Shown one piece after another: positions 9,225-18,422 of a stretch of 64,000 nt of DNA. The position numbers and the translations under genes are program-made. Every line of letters starts with the position of its first letter. The stretch's first letter is position 1. The DNA is taken from positions 62,001 to 126,000 of the forward strand of contig MESL01000047.1 in NCBI GenBank assembly GCA_001770955.1, given 5' to 3'. The notes below the pieces were generated by a model. The model made no database searches. It was not told where the DNA came from and was given only the letters and a program-made list of their open reading frames with translations. This stretch comes from Burkholderiales bacterium RIFCSPLOWO2_12_FULL_65_40. GTDB lineage: Bacteria > Pseudomonadota > Gammaproteobacteria > Burkholderiales > Burkholderiaceae_C.

Positions 9225-9319
9225 GGCGTAAGGGTACGTGCAATGCAGGGGCCACCCGATTCTGACCCAGGGCGCCCGCCATGGCCCAAGACCGGGGGTT
9301 GACCCTGGCGTCTAAATAG

Positions 9320-9381
9320 GACAAAAATAGCCACAAATGCCCGCCCGCAAAGCGCGAGCAGCTATTTATTAGATAGCATTC
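9320..9381 (-). repeat. Dispersed AATAGCTGC-type repeat, intergenic copy
   Basis: On the minus strand: TGCTATCTAATAAATAGCTG, then CTCGCGCTTTGCGGGCGGGC and TTTGTGGC. It shows both parts of the family, an outer GCTAT/ATAGC hairpin and a GCGCTT half. Lies between the fusion gene (start 9224) and the metalloprotease stop (9380). Confidence 0.75.
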
Positions 9382-10303
9382 AATCCCACAATGGTGCGGG
9401 CTCTTCGTGCAGATGGCGGCGCAGGGCCGCGTAGTCGGGGACGACGGTGCGCACGGTGTCCCAGAAACGTGGGCTGTGGTCCATCACGCGCAGGTGCGCC
9501 AGTTCGTGCGCCACCACATAGTCGATCACCGAAGGCGGGTAGTGCAGCAGACGCCAGTTCAGACAGATCGAGCCATCGGCACGCGCGCTGCCCCAGCGCG
9601 TCTGGGCGCTGGACAGGCGCAGGCGGGTCCAGCGCACCCCCAGCAGCGGTGCAAAGTGCTCCAGCCGCTCGGTGAAATGCTGGCGCGCGCCACGCATCAG
9701 CCAGGCCTGCACTGCGTCGCGGATCTGCTCGGGCCGGGCCACGCCCGGCAGGCCGATGTGCAGTTGCCGTGCGGCTTCCGCACCCTCCCCGGCCGTCCGC
9801 AAGGCACCCGCCACGCGCTCGCCTGGGTCGAGCACCACGCGCAGCGGCGCGCCCAGGTAGGGCAGCACAGCGCCGTCCTGCCAGCGGATGCGTGCATGCT
9901 CCAGGCGCTGCTGGCGCTCGCGCGCCTCGTCCAGCTTGCGCAGAATCCAGGCCGATTTTTCGCGCAGCGCGGCATCCACGGCCGCCAGCGTGACCCAGGT
10001 GGGTGCCCGCACCGACAGGCCATCGGCCCCCACAGTGAAGCCGATGCTGCGTCGGCGCGCACGCTGCAGCGCATAGGCCACCACCGCATGGCCGAGCACC
10101 ACCTCGCGGCTGGCCTGAGGGTGGCGAAAGCTCGCGGGGGCCAGCAGGGTCTGCAGCGGCGCAGCGCTGCCAGCAGCATTTGCTCTAATTTCAGTAGCTG
10201 CCAACGCTTTACCATCAAGCGCGGAAGGCACTTTTGGCTCAAGCTTTTCAGGGGCTGGCGGATCGAAGAGATCCAGTGCCATCTGCACAAGCTGCTGCAT
10301 CAT
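9380..10303 (-). CDS. YgjP-like M48-family metallopeptidase (DUF45)
   Basis: 307 aa cytoplasmic protein. The C-terminal half carries the zinc motif VVAHELAHLRVMDHSPRFW (HExxH plus a downstream His), preceded by QTRWGSARADGSICLNWRLL, a signature of the YgjP/DUF45 family. The N-terminal 50 residues are not conserved-looking and include a stretch encoded by a dispersed repeat (10179-10240). Two adjacent ATGs (10303 and 10300) are possible starts. Last gene of the leftward glyQ-glyS-hypothetical-gmhB-like-ygjP operon, 12 nt after its neighbour. Substrate unknown. Confidence 0.85.
   Translation of the reverse strand: MMQQLVQMALDLFDPPAPEKLEPKVPSALDGKALAATEIRANAAGSAAPLQTLLAPASFRHPQASREVVLGHAVVAYALQRARRRSIGFTVGADGLSVRAPTWVTLAAVDAALREKSAWILRKLDEARERQQRLEHARIRWQDGAVLPYLGAPLRVVLDPGERVAGALRTAGEGAEAARQLHIGLPGVARPEQIRDAVQAWLMRGARQHFTERLEHFAPLLGVRWTRLRLSSAQTRWGSARADGSICLNWRLLHYPPSVIDYVVAHELAHLRVMDHSPRFWDTVRTVVPDYAALRRHLHEEPAPLWD
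10179..10240 (+). repeat. Dispersed AATAGCTGC-type repeat, copy inside the YgjP-like gene
   Basis: TTTGCTCTAATTTCAGTAGC, then TGCCAACGCTTTACCATC and AAGCGCGGAAGGCACTTTTG. This is one of the clearest intragenic copies: it has both hairpin halves and the trailing AGGC-TTTTGG. It encodes the variable segment SALDGKALAATEIRANA on the opposite strand. Confidence 0.75.
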
Positions 10304-10315
10304 GGCGGCAGCCGT

Positions 10316-10885
10316 TCAGGCAGGCGTGGCACCCGTCTTTTGCAGCAGATGGTCGGCAAACGCCGCCAGGTCTGCGTGGACCCGCGTCCCCTCGGGCCAG
10401 CCGGGCGGCAGAGGCTGGTCGGGCGCGATACCGGCCGATTCGCCCGTGCACACCAGATGCAGTCGGGCACCGATGGCGGCACCGGCCTGCAGGTGCACCA
10501 GGCAGTTGCCAGCCACCACGATGTCTTCGCAATCCACGCCGTAGCGCTCGCAGATCTGCTCCAGCAGCCCGGGCGCCGGCTTGCGGCAGGTACAGGCCTC
10601 GTCGGGGGCATGCGGGCAGTAGAACACCGCATCGATGCGCCCGCCCACGGCGGCCAGCTGGCGGTGCATCTTGGCGTGGATGGCGTTGAGCGTGGCCACG
10701 TCGAACATGCCGCGCCCCAGCCCCGGCTGGTTGGACGCCACCACCACATGCCAACCCGCACGGTTGAGCCGTGCAATGGCTTCGAGCGCCCCCGGCAGGG
10801 CCACCCAGTCGTCGGGCGAGGCGACGTATTCATCGCTCCCCAGGGCATTGATCGTGCCGTCGCGGTTCAGGATGACGATTTTCAT
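10316..10885 (-). CDS. GmhB-like HAD protein with missing catalytic aspartates
   Basis: 189 aa, HAD superfamily, D,D-heptose 1,7-bisphosphate phosphatase (GmhB) type. The zinc loop CPHAPDEACTCRKP, the Ser/Thr motif VVVASNQPGLGRG and the Lys of CRKP are kept. However, motif I reads ILNRDGTIN where the family has DxD: the first, nucleophilic Asp is Asn (codon AAC). Motif IV reads AGNCLVHLQAG where relatives have GDSxxDLQA, so the Mg-binding Asp residues are Asn and His. Normal GmhB phosphatase activity is therefore unlikely. Position in the glyQ-glyS operon is as seen for gmhB in related genomes. Confidence 0.8.
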   Translation of the reverse strand: MKIVILNRDGTINALGSDEYVASPDDWVALPGALEAIARLNRAGWHVVVASNQPGLGRGMFDVATLNAIHAKMHRQLAAVGGRIDAVFYCPHAPDEACTCRKPAPGLLEQICERYGVDCEDIVVAGNCLVHLQAGAAIGARLHLVCTGESAGIAPDQPLPPGWPEGTRVHADLAAFADHLLQKTGATPA

Positions 10886-10895
10886 GGAGGCATTA

Positions 10896-11513
10896 TCAAA
10901 GATTCGCCGCAGGCGCGTCCCCGGCCTGCCAGCGCGTGACGTAGAGCCCCCGGAATCGCCCATGCGCCCAGTGCAGCAGGATGCGCTGGCCCGGCTGCCA
11001 ACGGGCGGCCTGGGCGTCGTCGATCACCACCTGCTGCACCGCACTGAGCCCGTCCACGCGCAACACCAGCTCGGTACCGCCCACCGCATGCAGGCTCGGT
11101 GGCCGTGGACGGCTGCCCAGCACCTGCGCCTGCACGGGGGCCAGGGGCTGCAGGCCCTGCCGGTTCAGATGGCCCGCCAGCAGTGCCGCGCTGCCCGCCA
11201 GGCACAGCAGCGCCCAGGCCCAGAGCAACATTTTGCGCACCCGCGTCCCGCCCCAGCGGCGCACCGCGCCCGCAATGCCCAGGGCCAGCACCAGCAACAC
11301 CCCCACGCCCCAGAACAGGGGCATGAGCGCGGTCATCAGAGTGCCCCCTTCTGCCAGGGGCTGGAGCGGCAGCGCAGGGGATGGCGCTGCGCGCTCGGAC
11401 TGCCACTGCAGCAACCAGCGCAGCGCAGCCAGCCCTGCCGGAGGAGCAAACAGCCACCAGGCCGTGCGCTGCACCACGGCCGGTGCGGCACCCGTATCAG
11501 GGGATGCAGACAT
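10896..11513 (-). CDS. Hypothetical membrane protein
   Basis: 205 aa, not recognised. Three hydrophobic segments are visible: about residues 18-36 (WWLFAPPAGLAALRWLL), about 60-85 (LMPLFWGVGVLLVLALGIAG) and about 93-113 (MLLWAWALLCLAGSAALLAG). A soluble C-terminal domain of some 90 residues follows (VVIDDAQAARWQPGQRILL). It sits between glyS (22 nt upstream) and the gmhB-like gene (10 nt downstream) on the same strand, so it is co-transcribed with them. No enzymatic motif seen. Confidence 0.7.
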   Translation of the reverse strand: MSASPDTGAAPAVVQRTAWWLFAPPAGLAALRWLLQWQSERAAPSPALPLQPLAEGGTLMTALMPLFWGVGVLLVLALGIAGAVRRWGGTRVRKMLLWAWALLCLAGSAALLAGHLNRQGLQPLAPVQAQVLGSRPRPPSLHAVGGTELVLRVDGLSAVQQVVIDDAQAARWQPGQRILLHWAHGRFRGLYVTRWQAGDAPAANL

Positions 11514-11535
11514 GCGTGGCGGCGCCTGCCAGGGC

Positions 11536-13752
11536 TCAGGCGGCCAGGCGCGAGAGGTCGGCCACGCGGTTCATGGCGTCGTGCAGGGTCTTGAGCAGGC
11601 CCTGGCGGTTCAGGCGCAGATCGAGCTGCTCGGCGTTGACCATCACATCGTCAAAGAACGCATCGACCGGTGCGCGCAGAACGGCCAGCGTCTGCAGGCT
11701 TGCGGTGTAGTCGCCCGCCGCAAACTGCGCATTGGCCTCGGGCACGAAGCGCTGCAGCGCGGCGTACAGGTCTTTTTCGGCCGGCTCCTGCAGCAAGGCA
11801 GGGTTGACGTGGGCATCGACGGGGCCTTCGACCTCGGCCTTTTTCAGGATGTTGCCCACGCGCTTGTTGGCTGCGGCCAGGGCCGGGCTCTCGGGGAGCT
11901 GGGCAAAGGCGCGCACGGCCGCCAGTTGCTTCTCGACCAGTGCCAGGCGCTGCGGGCGCAGGGCCAGCACGGCATCGACCTCTTGCGCGCTGTAGCCCTG
12001 CTCGCGCAGGCTGCCGGCGAGGCGGTCGTAGATGAAGCCCAAGACCTTGCTCCCAGCTTCGGGATCAAATAGAACGCCAACAGAGCCGTGCAAAACCGTT
12101 CCTTGGGGCTTTTGGCTAGGTTCAATGCCAGAGCTAAAAACACGCTCACCAAAAATTGCAGCTGTCGAACCTAGTAGTTCATCCAAGGCCAGTGGGAGCT
12201 CTTTTTCGATGAGCATGCGGATCACGCCCAGCGCATGGCGGCGCAGCGCAAACGGGTCACGGTCGCCTGTGGGCAGGTTGCCGATACCGAACATGCCCAC
12301 CAGGGTTTCGAGCTTGTCGGCCAGCGCCACCACCACACCCGCCATGTTGCGCGGCAGCGCGTCGCCCGCAAAGCGGGGCTTGTAGTGGTCCTCGATAGCG
12401 TCGGCCACCTCGGCAGCCAGACCGTCGTTGAGCGCGTAGTAGCGGCCCATGGTGCCTTGCAGCTCGGGGAACTCGCCCACCATGTCGGTCACGAGGTCGG
12501 TCTTGGCCAGCAGCGCGGCCTGGTCGGCCTGCTGCACAAGCTGGGCATCCCCCAGCTGCGTGGCAATGGCCTTGGCGATGGACCTGACACGCTCCACGCG
12601 CTCGCCCTGCGTGCCAAGCTTGTTGTGATAGACCACCTTGCCGAGGCTGTCCACGCGCGAGGCCAGCGTCTTCTTGCGGTCCTGGTCGAAGAAGAACTTG
12701 GCATCGGCCAGGCGCGGGCGCACCACGCGCTCGTTGCCGCCGATGACGAAGCTCGCGTCTTCGGGGTTGATGTTGCTCACCACCAGGAACTTGTTCGTCA
12801 GCTTGCCCGCCGCGTCGAGCAGCGGGAAGTACTTCTGGTTGGCCTTCATCGTGAGGATGAGGCATTCCTGCGGCACGCCGAGGAACTGCTCCTCGAACTC
12901 GCAGACCAGCACGTTGGGGCGCTCGACCAGGGCCGTCACTTCGTCGAGCAGCGCCTCGTCCTCGATGGGGCGCGCACCGCCGCCCACGCGGGCTGCTGCG
13001 GCAGCGAGCTGGCGGGCGATCTCGGCCTTGCGCTCGGCGAAGCTGGCGATCACCGCGCCGTCGCGCGCCAGGGTGTCGGCGTACTGGTCGGCATGGGCCA
13101 GCACCACCGTGGGCTTGGCGGCCTCGAAGCGGTGCCCGGTGGTGGTGTTGCCGGCCTTCAAACCCAGCGCCTTGACGGGCACCACGGTGCTGCCGTGCAG
13201 CGCGACCAGGCCATGCGCCGGGCGCACGAAGTGCACGCTGCTCCAGCCGGGCAGCTCGCAGTCGGTCTCCAGCTGGTAGCTCATCACCTTGGGGATGGGC
13301 AGCTTGGCAATGGCCTCGTCCAGGGCCTTCTGCAGGCCGGTGTCAAGCGTCGCGCCGGTCACCAGGCTGTCGTAGAACAGCGCCTCGGCCTTGCCGTCGG
13401 GGGCGCGCTTGAGGGCAGCCACGGCGGCGGCGGGGTCGGACAGGTCAGCGCCCAGCGCCTGCAGTTTTTTCAGCAGGGCCGGCGTGGCCTGCCCTTCGGC
13501 ATTCAGGCCCACGCTCACGGGCATGAGTTTCTGCTGCACGGCCTTGTCCTCGGCCTTGAGCCAGACATGGCTCACATGGGCGGCCAGGCGGCGCGGCGAG
13601 GCAAACGCCGTCACGCCCGAGTCCGGGCCCACCAGGCCTTGGGCCTTGAGCTGATCGAACAGCACATTGGCAAAGGCATCGCCCAGCTTCTGGAGCGCCT
13701 TCGGGGGCAGCTCTTCGACAAACAGTTCAACGAGAAGGTTTTGCGTGGTCAT
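11536..13752 (-). CDS. glyS: Glycyl-tRNA synthetase beta subunit
   Basis: 738 aa; with GlyQ forms the alpha2-beta2 bacterial glycyl-tRNA synthetase. The translation begins NLLVELFVEELPPKALQKLG and carries ECLILTMKANQKYFPLLD, RLADAKFFFDQDRKK and the LADKLETLVGMFGIGNLPTG HD-like motif, all typical of GlyS. It follows glyQ by 21 nt. Oddity: positions 12061-12180, encoding part of STAAIFGERVFSSGIEPS through DPEAGSKVLGF, are 48% G+C (58/120), well below the flanks, and look like an in-frame insertion relative to homologues I remember. Confidence 0.96.
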   Translation of the reverse strand: MTTQNLLVELFVEELPPKALQKLGDAFANVLFDQLKAQGLVGPDSGVTAFASPRRLAAHVSHVWLKAEDKAVQQKLMPVSVGLNAEGQATPALLKKLQALGADLSDPAAAVAALKRAPDGKAEALFYDSLVTGATLDTGLQKALDEAIAKLPIPKVMSYQLETDCELPGWSSVHFVRPAHGLVALHGSTVVPVKALGLKAGNTTTGHRFEAAKPTVVLAHADQYADTLARDGAVIASFAERKAEIARQLAAAAARVGGGARPIEDEALLDEVTALVERPNVLVCEFEEQFLGVPQECLILTMKANQKYFPLLDAAGKLTNKFLVVSNINPEDASFVIGGNERVVRPRLADAKFFFDQDRKKTLASRVDSLGKVVYHNKLGTQGERVERVRSIAKAIATQLGDAQLVQQADQAALLAKTDLVTDMVGEFPELQGTMGRYYALNDGLAAEVADAIEDHYKPRFAGDALPRNMAGVVVALADKLETLVGMFGIGNLPTGDRDPFALRRHALGVIRMLIEKELPLALDELLGSTAAIFGERVFSSGIEPSQKPQGTVLHGSVGVLFDPEAGSKVLGFIYDRLAGSLREQGYSAQEVDAVLALRPQRLALVEKQLAAVRAFAQLPESPALAAANKRVGNILKKAEVEGPVDAHVNPALLQEPAEKDLYAALQRFVPEANAQFAAGDYTASLQTLAVLRAPVDAFFDDVMVNAEQLDLRLNRQGLLKTLHDAMNRVADLSRLAA

Positions 13753-13773
13753 GGTGCTTGTTTCCTGCGGCGC

Positions 13774-14694
13774 TCAGGCGGCCTTCTTGGGCATGTTTGC
13801 CACCCACTCACGCGGGGCCATGGGGAAGCCGAGGCGTTCGCGGCTGTCGTAGTAGCTCTGTGCCACGGCGCGCGCCAGGTTGCGGATGCGGCCGATGTAG
13901 GCGGCGCGCTCGGTGACGGAAATCGCGCCGCGCGCGTCCAGCAGGTTGAAGCTGTGCGCGGCCTTGAGCACCTGCTCGTAGGCAGGCAGCGCGAGCTGCT
14001 GCTCCATCAGGTGCTTGGCCTGCTTTTCGTGGGCGTTGAAGGCGGTGAACAGGAAATCGGCGTCGCTGTGCTCGAAGTTGTAGGTGGACTGTTCCACCTC
14101 GTTCTGCTTGTACACATCGCCGTAGGTAAGCTTGCTGCCGTCCGCGCCCTCGGTCCAGACCAGGTTGTAGACGTTGTCCACGCCCTGCAGGTACATGGCC
14201 AGGCGCTCCAGGCCGTAGGTGATCTCGCCCGTGGCGGGCTTGCAGTCGATGCCGCCGACCTGCTGGAAGTAGGTGAACTGCGTCACCTCCATGCCGTTGA
14301 GCCAGACCTCCCAGCCCAGGCCCCAGGCGCCCAGCGTGGGGTTCTCCCAGTCGTCCTCGACGAAGCGGATGTCGTTCTTTTTCAGATCGAAGCCCAGCGC
14401 TTCGAGCGAGCCCAGGTACAGCTCCAGGATATTGCTCGGCGCGGGCTTGAGCACCACCTGGTACTGGTAGTAGTGCTGCAGGCGGTTGGGGTTCTCGCCG
14501 TAGCGGCCGTCCTTGGGGCGGCGGCTGGGCTGCACGTAAGCGGCCTTCCAGGGCTCGGGGCCGATGGCGCGCAGGAATGTGGCGGTGTGCGAGGTGCCCG
14601 CGCCCACTTCCATGTCGTAGGGCTGCAGGAGCGCGCAGCCCTGGGCGTCCCAGTAGGTCTGCAGCTTCAGGATGATTTGCTGGAAGGTCAACAT
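13774..14694 (-). CDS. glyQ: Glycyl-tRNA synthetase alpha subunit
   Basis: 306 aa from the ATG at 14694, starting [20 protein letters not shown] as other GlyQ proteins do; the longer frame (start 14715) adds residues not expected for the family. Motifs seen: [39 protein letters not shown] and the [18 protein letters not shown] core. It catalyses glycyl-adenylate formation. First gene of the leftward glyQ-glyS operon. Confidence 0.97.
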   Translation of the reverse strand: MLTFQQIILKLQTYWDAQGCALLQPYDMEVGAGTSHTATFLRAIGPEPWKAAYVQPSRRPKDGRYGENPNRLQHYYQYQVVLKPAPSNILELYLGSLEALGFDLKKNDIRFVEDDWENPTLGAWGLGWEVWLNGMEVTQFTYFQQVGGIDCKPATGEITYGLERLAMYLQGVDNVYNLVWTEGADGSKLTYGDVYKQNEVEQSTYNFEHSDADFLFTAFNAHEKQAKHLMEQQLALPAYEQVLKAAHSFNLLDARGAISVTERAAYIGRIRNLARAVAQSYYDSRERLGFPMAPREWVANMPKKAA

Positions 14695-14883
14695 GCGTTG
14701 GTGTGCGCGGCGCAAACCGCGCAGGAAGGGGTGTTGGAACCATGGCGCGCCTGACAGGCACGCGAACAGAGGATTTTACGGCCCCGCAAAGCCGACGGCC
14801 CGCCCGTCCTACAGGACAGACGGGCCGCGCGGGCCTCAGGAGGGCTTCAGTTTCTCATGACGCGGGCAGCCCGCGACGCTTGA

Positions 14884-15011
14884 ATCCGGCACGCCCCGAG
14901 CCAGTGGCCCCCGCGCAAGGGCCGCCCCGCCGCGCTGGGGGCGTCTCCCTGCCCGCATCGCGTAGCGATGCGAGAGCGGGGGGAAGGAGCGCAGCGACAC
15001 AGGGGGGTGTT
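14884..15011 (-). repeat. GC-rich post-stop repeat, copy 3
   Basis: Read on the minus strand, AAACACCCCCCTGTGTCGCT follows the fabB stop codon at once. CTTCCCCCCGCTCTCGCATC and the GATGCGGGCAGGGAGACGCC stem partner come next, then GCCCTTGCGCGGG. It fills most of the 317-nt gap between fabB and glyQ. The remaining 14695-14883 holds no gene. Confidence 0.85.
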
Positions 15012-16229
15012 TCACGCCGTCCAGCGGCGCAGCACCAGGCTGGCGTTGGTGCCACCAAAGCCGAAGCTGTTGGACAGCACGTGGGTGAGCCGGGCTTCGC
15101 GGGTCGTGGTGACCAGGGGCATGGAGCCGAGCAACGGGTCGGGCGTCTCCACGTTCACGGAACCGGCGATGAAGCCCTTGTTCAACATGATGAGGCAGTA
15201 GATCGCCTCCTGCGCGCCGGTGGCGCCCAGCGAATGGCCGGTGAGCGACTTGGTGGACGAGAACGGCGGCACCGCATCGCCAAACACCGCCTGCATGGCG
15301 CGCACTTCCTGCATGTCGCCCACGGGCGTGGAGGTGCCGTGCGTGTTGATGTAGTCGATGGGGCCGTCCAGCCCTTCCATCGCCTGCTGCATGCACGCGA
15401 TGGCGCCGTCACCCGAGGGTGCCACCATGTCCTCGCCGTCGCTGGTGGCGCCAAAGCCGACCACTTCAGCCAGGATGGTGGCGCCGCGTGCCTGGGCGTG
15501 CTCCAGGCTCTCCAGCACCACGGCGCCGCCGCCGCCAGCAATCACGAAGCCGTCGCGATTGGCGTCGTAGGCGCGCGCGGCCTTCTCGGGCGTGGCGTTG
15601 TACTTGCTCGACATCGCGCCCATGCCGTCGAACAGCAGGGCCATGCCCCAGGACAGCTCTTCGCCGCCACCGGCGAACATCACATCCTGCATGCCCCAGG
15701 CGATCTGCTGTGCCGCCGCGCCGATGCAGTGCGCCGAGGTGGAGCAGGCCGAGGTGATCGAGTAGTTGATGCCCTTGACCTTGAAGTTGGTCGCCAGGCA
15801 GGCCGACACGGTCGAGCTCATGCAGCGCGTGACCTGGTAGGGGCCCACGCGGCGAATGCCTTTTTCGCGCAGGGTGTCGGCCGCCTCGATCTGGTTGGCG
15901 GGCGATCCGCCGCCCGATCCCATGATGAGGCCGGTGCGCGGGTGGCTCACCTGTTCGGGGCTCAATCCCGCCTGGGCAATCGCGTCTTCAAGGGCGATCT
16001 GGGCGTAGGCGGCCGCGTCGCCCATGAAGCGCAGCTGCTTGCGGTCGATGCGCGCTTCGAGATCGATCTCGGGCACGCCCGCCACCTGGCTGCGCAGACC
16101 CAGCTCGGTGAACTTTTCCACGGCCTTGATACCGCTTCGGCCCGTGCGCAGCGAGGCCTCGACCGTCGCCATGTCGTTGCCAATGCACGAGACAATGCCC
16201 GCGCCCGTGATGACGACCCGCTTTTTCAT
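15012..16229 (-). CDS. fabB: 3-oxoacyl-ACP synthase I (KAS I)
   Basis: 405 aa thiolase-fold condensing enzyme that elongates unsaturated acyl-ACPs. The nucleophile Cys lies in [19 protein letters not shown], and the two His residues in [12 protein letters not shown] and [15 protein letters not shown]. The N-terminus [18 protein letters not shown] is typical. It overlaps fabA by 4 nt (ATGA), the classical fabA-fabB pair for anaerobic unsaturated fatty acid synthesis. A GC-rich repeat abuts its stop codon. Confidence 0.97.
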   Translation of the reverse strand: MKKRVVITGAGIVSCIGNDMATVEASLRTGRSGIKAVEKFTELGLRSQVAGVPEIDLEARIDRKQLRFMGDAAAYAQIALEDAIAQAGLSPEQVSHPRTGLIMGSGGGSPANQIEAADTLREKGIRRVGPYQVTRCMSSTVSACLATNFKVKGINYSITSACSTSAHCIGAAAQQIAWGMQDVMFAGGGEELSWGMALLFDGMGAMSSKYNATPEKAARAYDANRDGFVIAGGGGAVVLESLEHAQARGATILAEVVGFGATSDGEDMVAPSGDGAIACMQQAMEGLDGPIDYINTHGTSTPVGDMQEVRAMQAVFGDAVPPFSSTKSLTGHSLGATGAQEAIYCLIMLNKGFIAGSVNVETPDPLLGSMPLVTTTREARLTHVLSNSFGFGGTNASLVLRRWTA

Positions 16230-16750
16230 GCTGCGACTCCCTGACCGCCTTCCTCGCGCAGGAACAGCCCCACGCGCAGGTCGTTGGCGACGTAGATTTC
16301 CTTGCCATCGGCCAGCAGGCGTGCGTCACCGATGGCCATGTTGAGCTTGCGCTTGATGACACGCTTGATGTCGATCTCGTAGGTGACGAGCTTCACATCC
16401 GGCCCCACCTCACCGGTGAACTTGACCTCGCCCGCGCCCAGCGCGCGGCCCCGGCCCGGAAGGCGCAGCCAGGTGAGGTAGAAGCCGATGAGCTGCCACA
16501 TGGCATCAAGCCCCAGGCAGCCCGGCATGACTGGATCGCCCTGGAAATGGCAGGCAAAGAACCACAGATCGGGCTTGACGTCGAGTTCGGCAACGATCTT
16601 TCCCAGCCCATGCGCACCGCCATCGCTGTCGATGTGCGTGATGCGATCAAACATCAGCATGGGCGGCAGCGGCAGACGCCCGCTGTCGGGGTTGAACAGC
16701 CGGCCCTCGCCCGAAGCGATCAGTTGTTCATAGGAAAAGGAATCAGCCAT
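16226..16750 (-). CDS. fabA: 3-hydroxydecanoyl-ACP dehydratase/isomerase
   Basis: 174 aa hot-dog-fold enzyme that dehydrates 3-hydroxydecanoyl-ACP and isomerises the product to cis-3-decenoyl-ACP, the branch point to unsaturated fatty acids. The catalytic His and Asp are in [20 protein letters not shown], the FabA signature. It starts [19 protein letters not shown] and translationally overlaps fabB, which supports FabB/FabA co-function. Confidence 0.97.
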   Translation of the reverse strand: MADSFSYEQLIASGEGRLFNPDSGRLPLPPMLMFDRITHIDSDGGAHGLGKIVAELDVKPDLWFFACHFQGDPVMPGCLGLDAMWQLIGFYLTWLRLPGRGRALGAGEVKFTGEVGPDVKLVTYEIDIKRVIKRKLNMAIGDARLLADGKEIYVANDLRVGLFLREEGGQGVAA

Positions 16751-16832
16751 TTTCAGTCGTGCTCCAGATCAGCGGGCATGCCGCCTTGATTGCTCATCGC
16801 GCCCATCGCTTTTATTGAATTGCAGGGTCGCA

Positions 16833-18422
16833 TTATCCCGTATGGTGCCCGGCATTCCGGCGTCGAACCACCCATGCCGCCAGCACAGCCAGAACCCCCA
16901 GAATCCACAGCGGCCACAAGCCCCAGCGCGCCGCCCAGGCGGCATACGGCGTGACGGGGCCGCTGCGCCCCTGCACCTGGCCTTTCAGAATGCCGCGCAC
17001 ATGGCGCTCGAGCTGGTGCGTGACCACACCCCGGTGGTCGATGATGGCAGTGGCACCTGTGTTGGTGGCGCGCACCATCGGGCGCTCGAATTCGAGGGTG
17101 CGCATGCGGCTGGTCGTGAGGTGCTGGTCGATGGCCAGCGTGTTGCCGAACCAGCCGATGTTGCTCAGGTTCACGAACACCGTCGGCGCGTTGGCGGGGT
17201 CGCGGAAATGCGCCGCCAGTTCTTCGCCAAACAGGTCTTCGTAGCAGATGTTGGGCGCGATGCGCTCGCCACGCCATGCAAAGTGCGGCTGGGCCAAGCC
17301 GCCCCGGCTGAAGTCGCCCAGCGGGATGTTCATGCGCTCGGTGAACCAGCGGAAGAACGGCGGGATGAATTCGCCAAACGGCACCAGATGGTGCTTGTCG
17401 TAGCGGTAAGGCTTTGCCGCACCCGGCTGGAAGCCCACGACCGAATTGGTATAGCCCGCCTCCAGGCTGCCCAGCGGCATGCCGAGCAGCGCGGCGCTGT
17501 CGCCGCTGGCGAAATGCTGCTCGATGGCCTCCAGATACCCGGGCGACAGTTGCTGCGGCAGCAGTGGCAAGGCGGTCTCGGGTGCCACCACCAGAGCGCC
17601 CGCCAGGGACGTCAGGCGGTCGCCATACCACTGCAGCGCCATGGGCACGCCACTGCCCGGCTGGAATTTCTCATCCTGCGGGATGTTGCCCTGCAGCAGG
17701 GCCAGGGGCAGGGGTGGCGCGGGCGACTGAGCAGGTGTCTGGCACTGTTCCACGGCACAGTGGCGCTGCCAGGCGGCACCGGCACCCAGAGAGGCCAGCG
17801 CCAGCGCCAGCGCCCAGGCGCGTGTACTGCGCAGATCGCTGCGGCGCACCTGCACCAGCAGCATGGCCAGCGCAGCCGCGACGCCGCTGATGCCGTAGAC
17901 GCCGATGCTGCGCGCCAGCGCGGCCAGGGGCCCATCGACATGCGCATAGCCGCCCGCGCCCCAGGGGAAACCGGTCCACCAGACGCCGCGGGCCAGCTCG
18001 GCCAGCATCCAGAGCGCTCCGAAAACAATAGCTGCTTGCGCACGCCCACTGGGCTCTAAAGCCTTGAAAATACCTAAAACTGCGGCGTAGTAACTGCCCA
18101 GAAAGGCCGCAAGCGCCAGCACAGCCGCCACGGCCAGCGGCGCGCTCAAGCCGCCGTAGGTGTGCATGGAGATAAACAGCCACCAGAAGGTGCCTGCCAG
18201 CCAGGCGGTGGCGAACAGGCCGCCCAGTGCCGCTGCGCGGCGCCATGTCGGGCTGCTGCGCAAGAGCGCGGCCAGCACTGCCATGGACGCCAGTTGCAGC
18301 CACCAGACGGGCTGGCCGCTGCCCGGCAGCGCGAGCGATGCGGCTTGCGCCAGGCCGGCGCACAACGCTAGCGGCCCGTGCCACGGCGCGGAGCGCGGCA
18401 CAGGCGCAGGGAACGCGGACAT
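16833..18422 (-). CDS. lnt: Apolipoprotein N-acyltransferase
   Basis: 529 aa inner-membrane enzyme that adds the third acyl chain to lipoproteins. An N-terminal multi-pass region (about residues 15-200) precedes the nitrilase-like domain. The catalytic triad is visible as Glu in VVAPETALPLL, Lys in DKHHLVPFGEFIPPF and Cys in PNICYEDLFGEEL. The ATG at 18422 overlaps the corC stop by one base (TGATG), the usual corC-lnt arrangement; longer frames run into corC. One membrane loop is encoded by a dispersed repeat copy (18021-18070). Confidence 0.95.
   Translation of the reverse strand: MSAFPAPVPRSAPWHGPLALCAGLAQAASLALPGSGQPVWWLQLASMAVLAALLRSSPTWRRAAALGGLFATAWLAGTFWWLFISMHTYGGLSAPLAVAAVLALAAFLGSYYAAVLGIFKALEPSGRAQAAIVFGALWMLAELARGVWWTGFPWGAGGYAHVDGPLAALARSIGVYGISGVAAALAMLLVQVRRSDLRSTRAWALALALASLGAGAAWQRHCAVEQCQTPAQSPAPPLPLALLQGNIPQDEKFQPGSGVPMALQWYGDRLTSLAGALVVAPETALPLLPQQLSPGYLEAIEQHFASGDSAALLGMPLGSLEAGYTNSVVGFQPGAAKPYRYDKHHLVPFGEFIPPFFRWFTERMNIPLGDFSRGGLAQPHFAWRGERIAPNICYEDLFGEELAAHFRDPANAPTVFVNLSNIGWFGNTLAIDQHLTTSRMRTLEFERPMVRATNTGATAIIDHRGVVTHQLERHVRGILKGQVQGRSGPVTPYAAWAARWGLWPLWILGVLAVLAAWVVRRRNAGHHTG
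18021..18070 (+). repeat. Dispersed AATAGCTGC-type repeat, copy inside lnt
   Basis: GAAAACAATAGCTGCTTGCG, CACGCCCACTGGGCTCTAAA and GCCTTGAAAA match the family core AATAGCTGCTTGCGC plus a trailing CTNAAGCC. On the opposite strand it encodes KALEPSGRAQAAIVF in a variable loop/membrane segment of Lnt. Confidence 0.65.

Noticed and set aside
12235-14754. Very long (over 800 codons) plus-strand open frame opposite glyS and glyQ
   Set aside because: Antisense to two essential, well-conserved genes; composition (His, Gln, Gly, Val rich) is typical of a GC-skew shadow.
14791-14830. GCCCGTC...GACGGGC hairpin upstream of glyQ considered as a T-box or terminator
   Set aside because: Only a 7-bp stem with a 10-nt loop and no T-run; no T-box features, which are not expected in betaproteobacteria.
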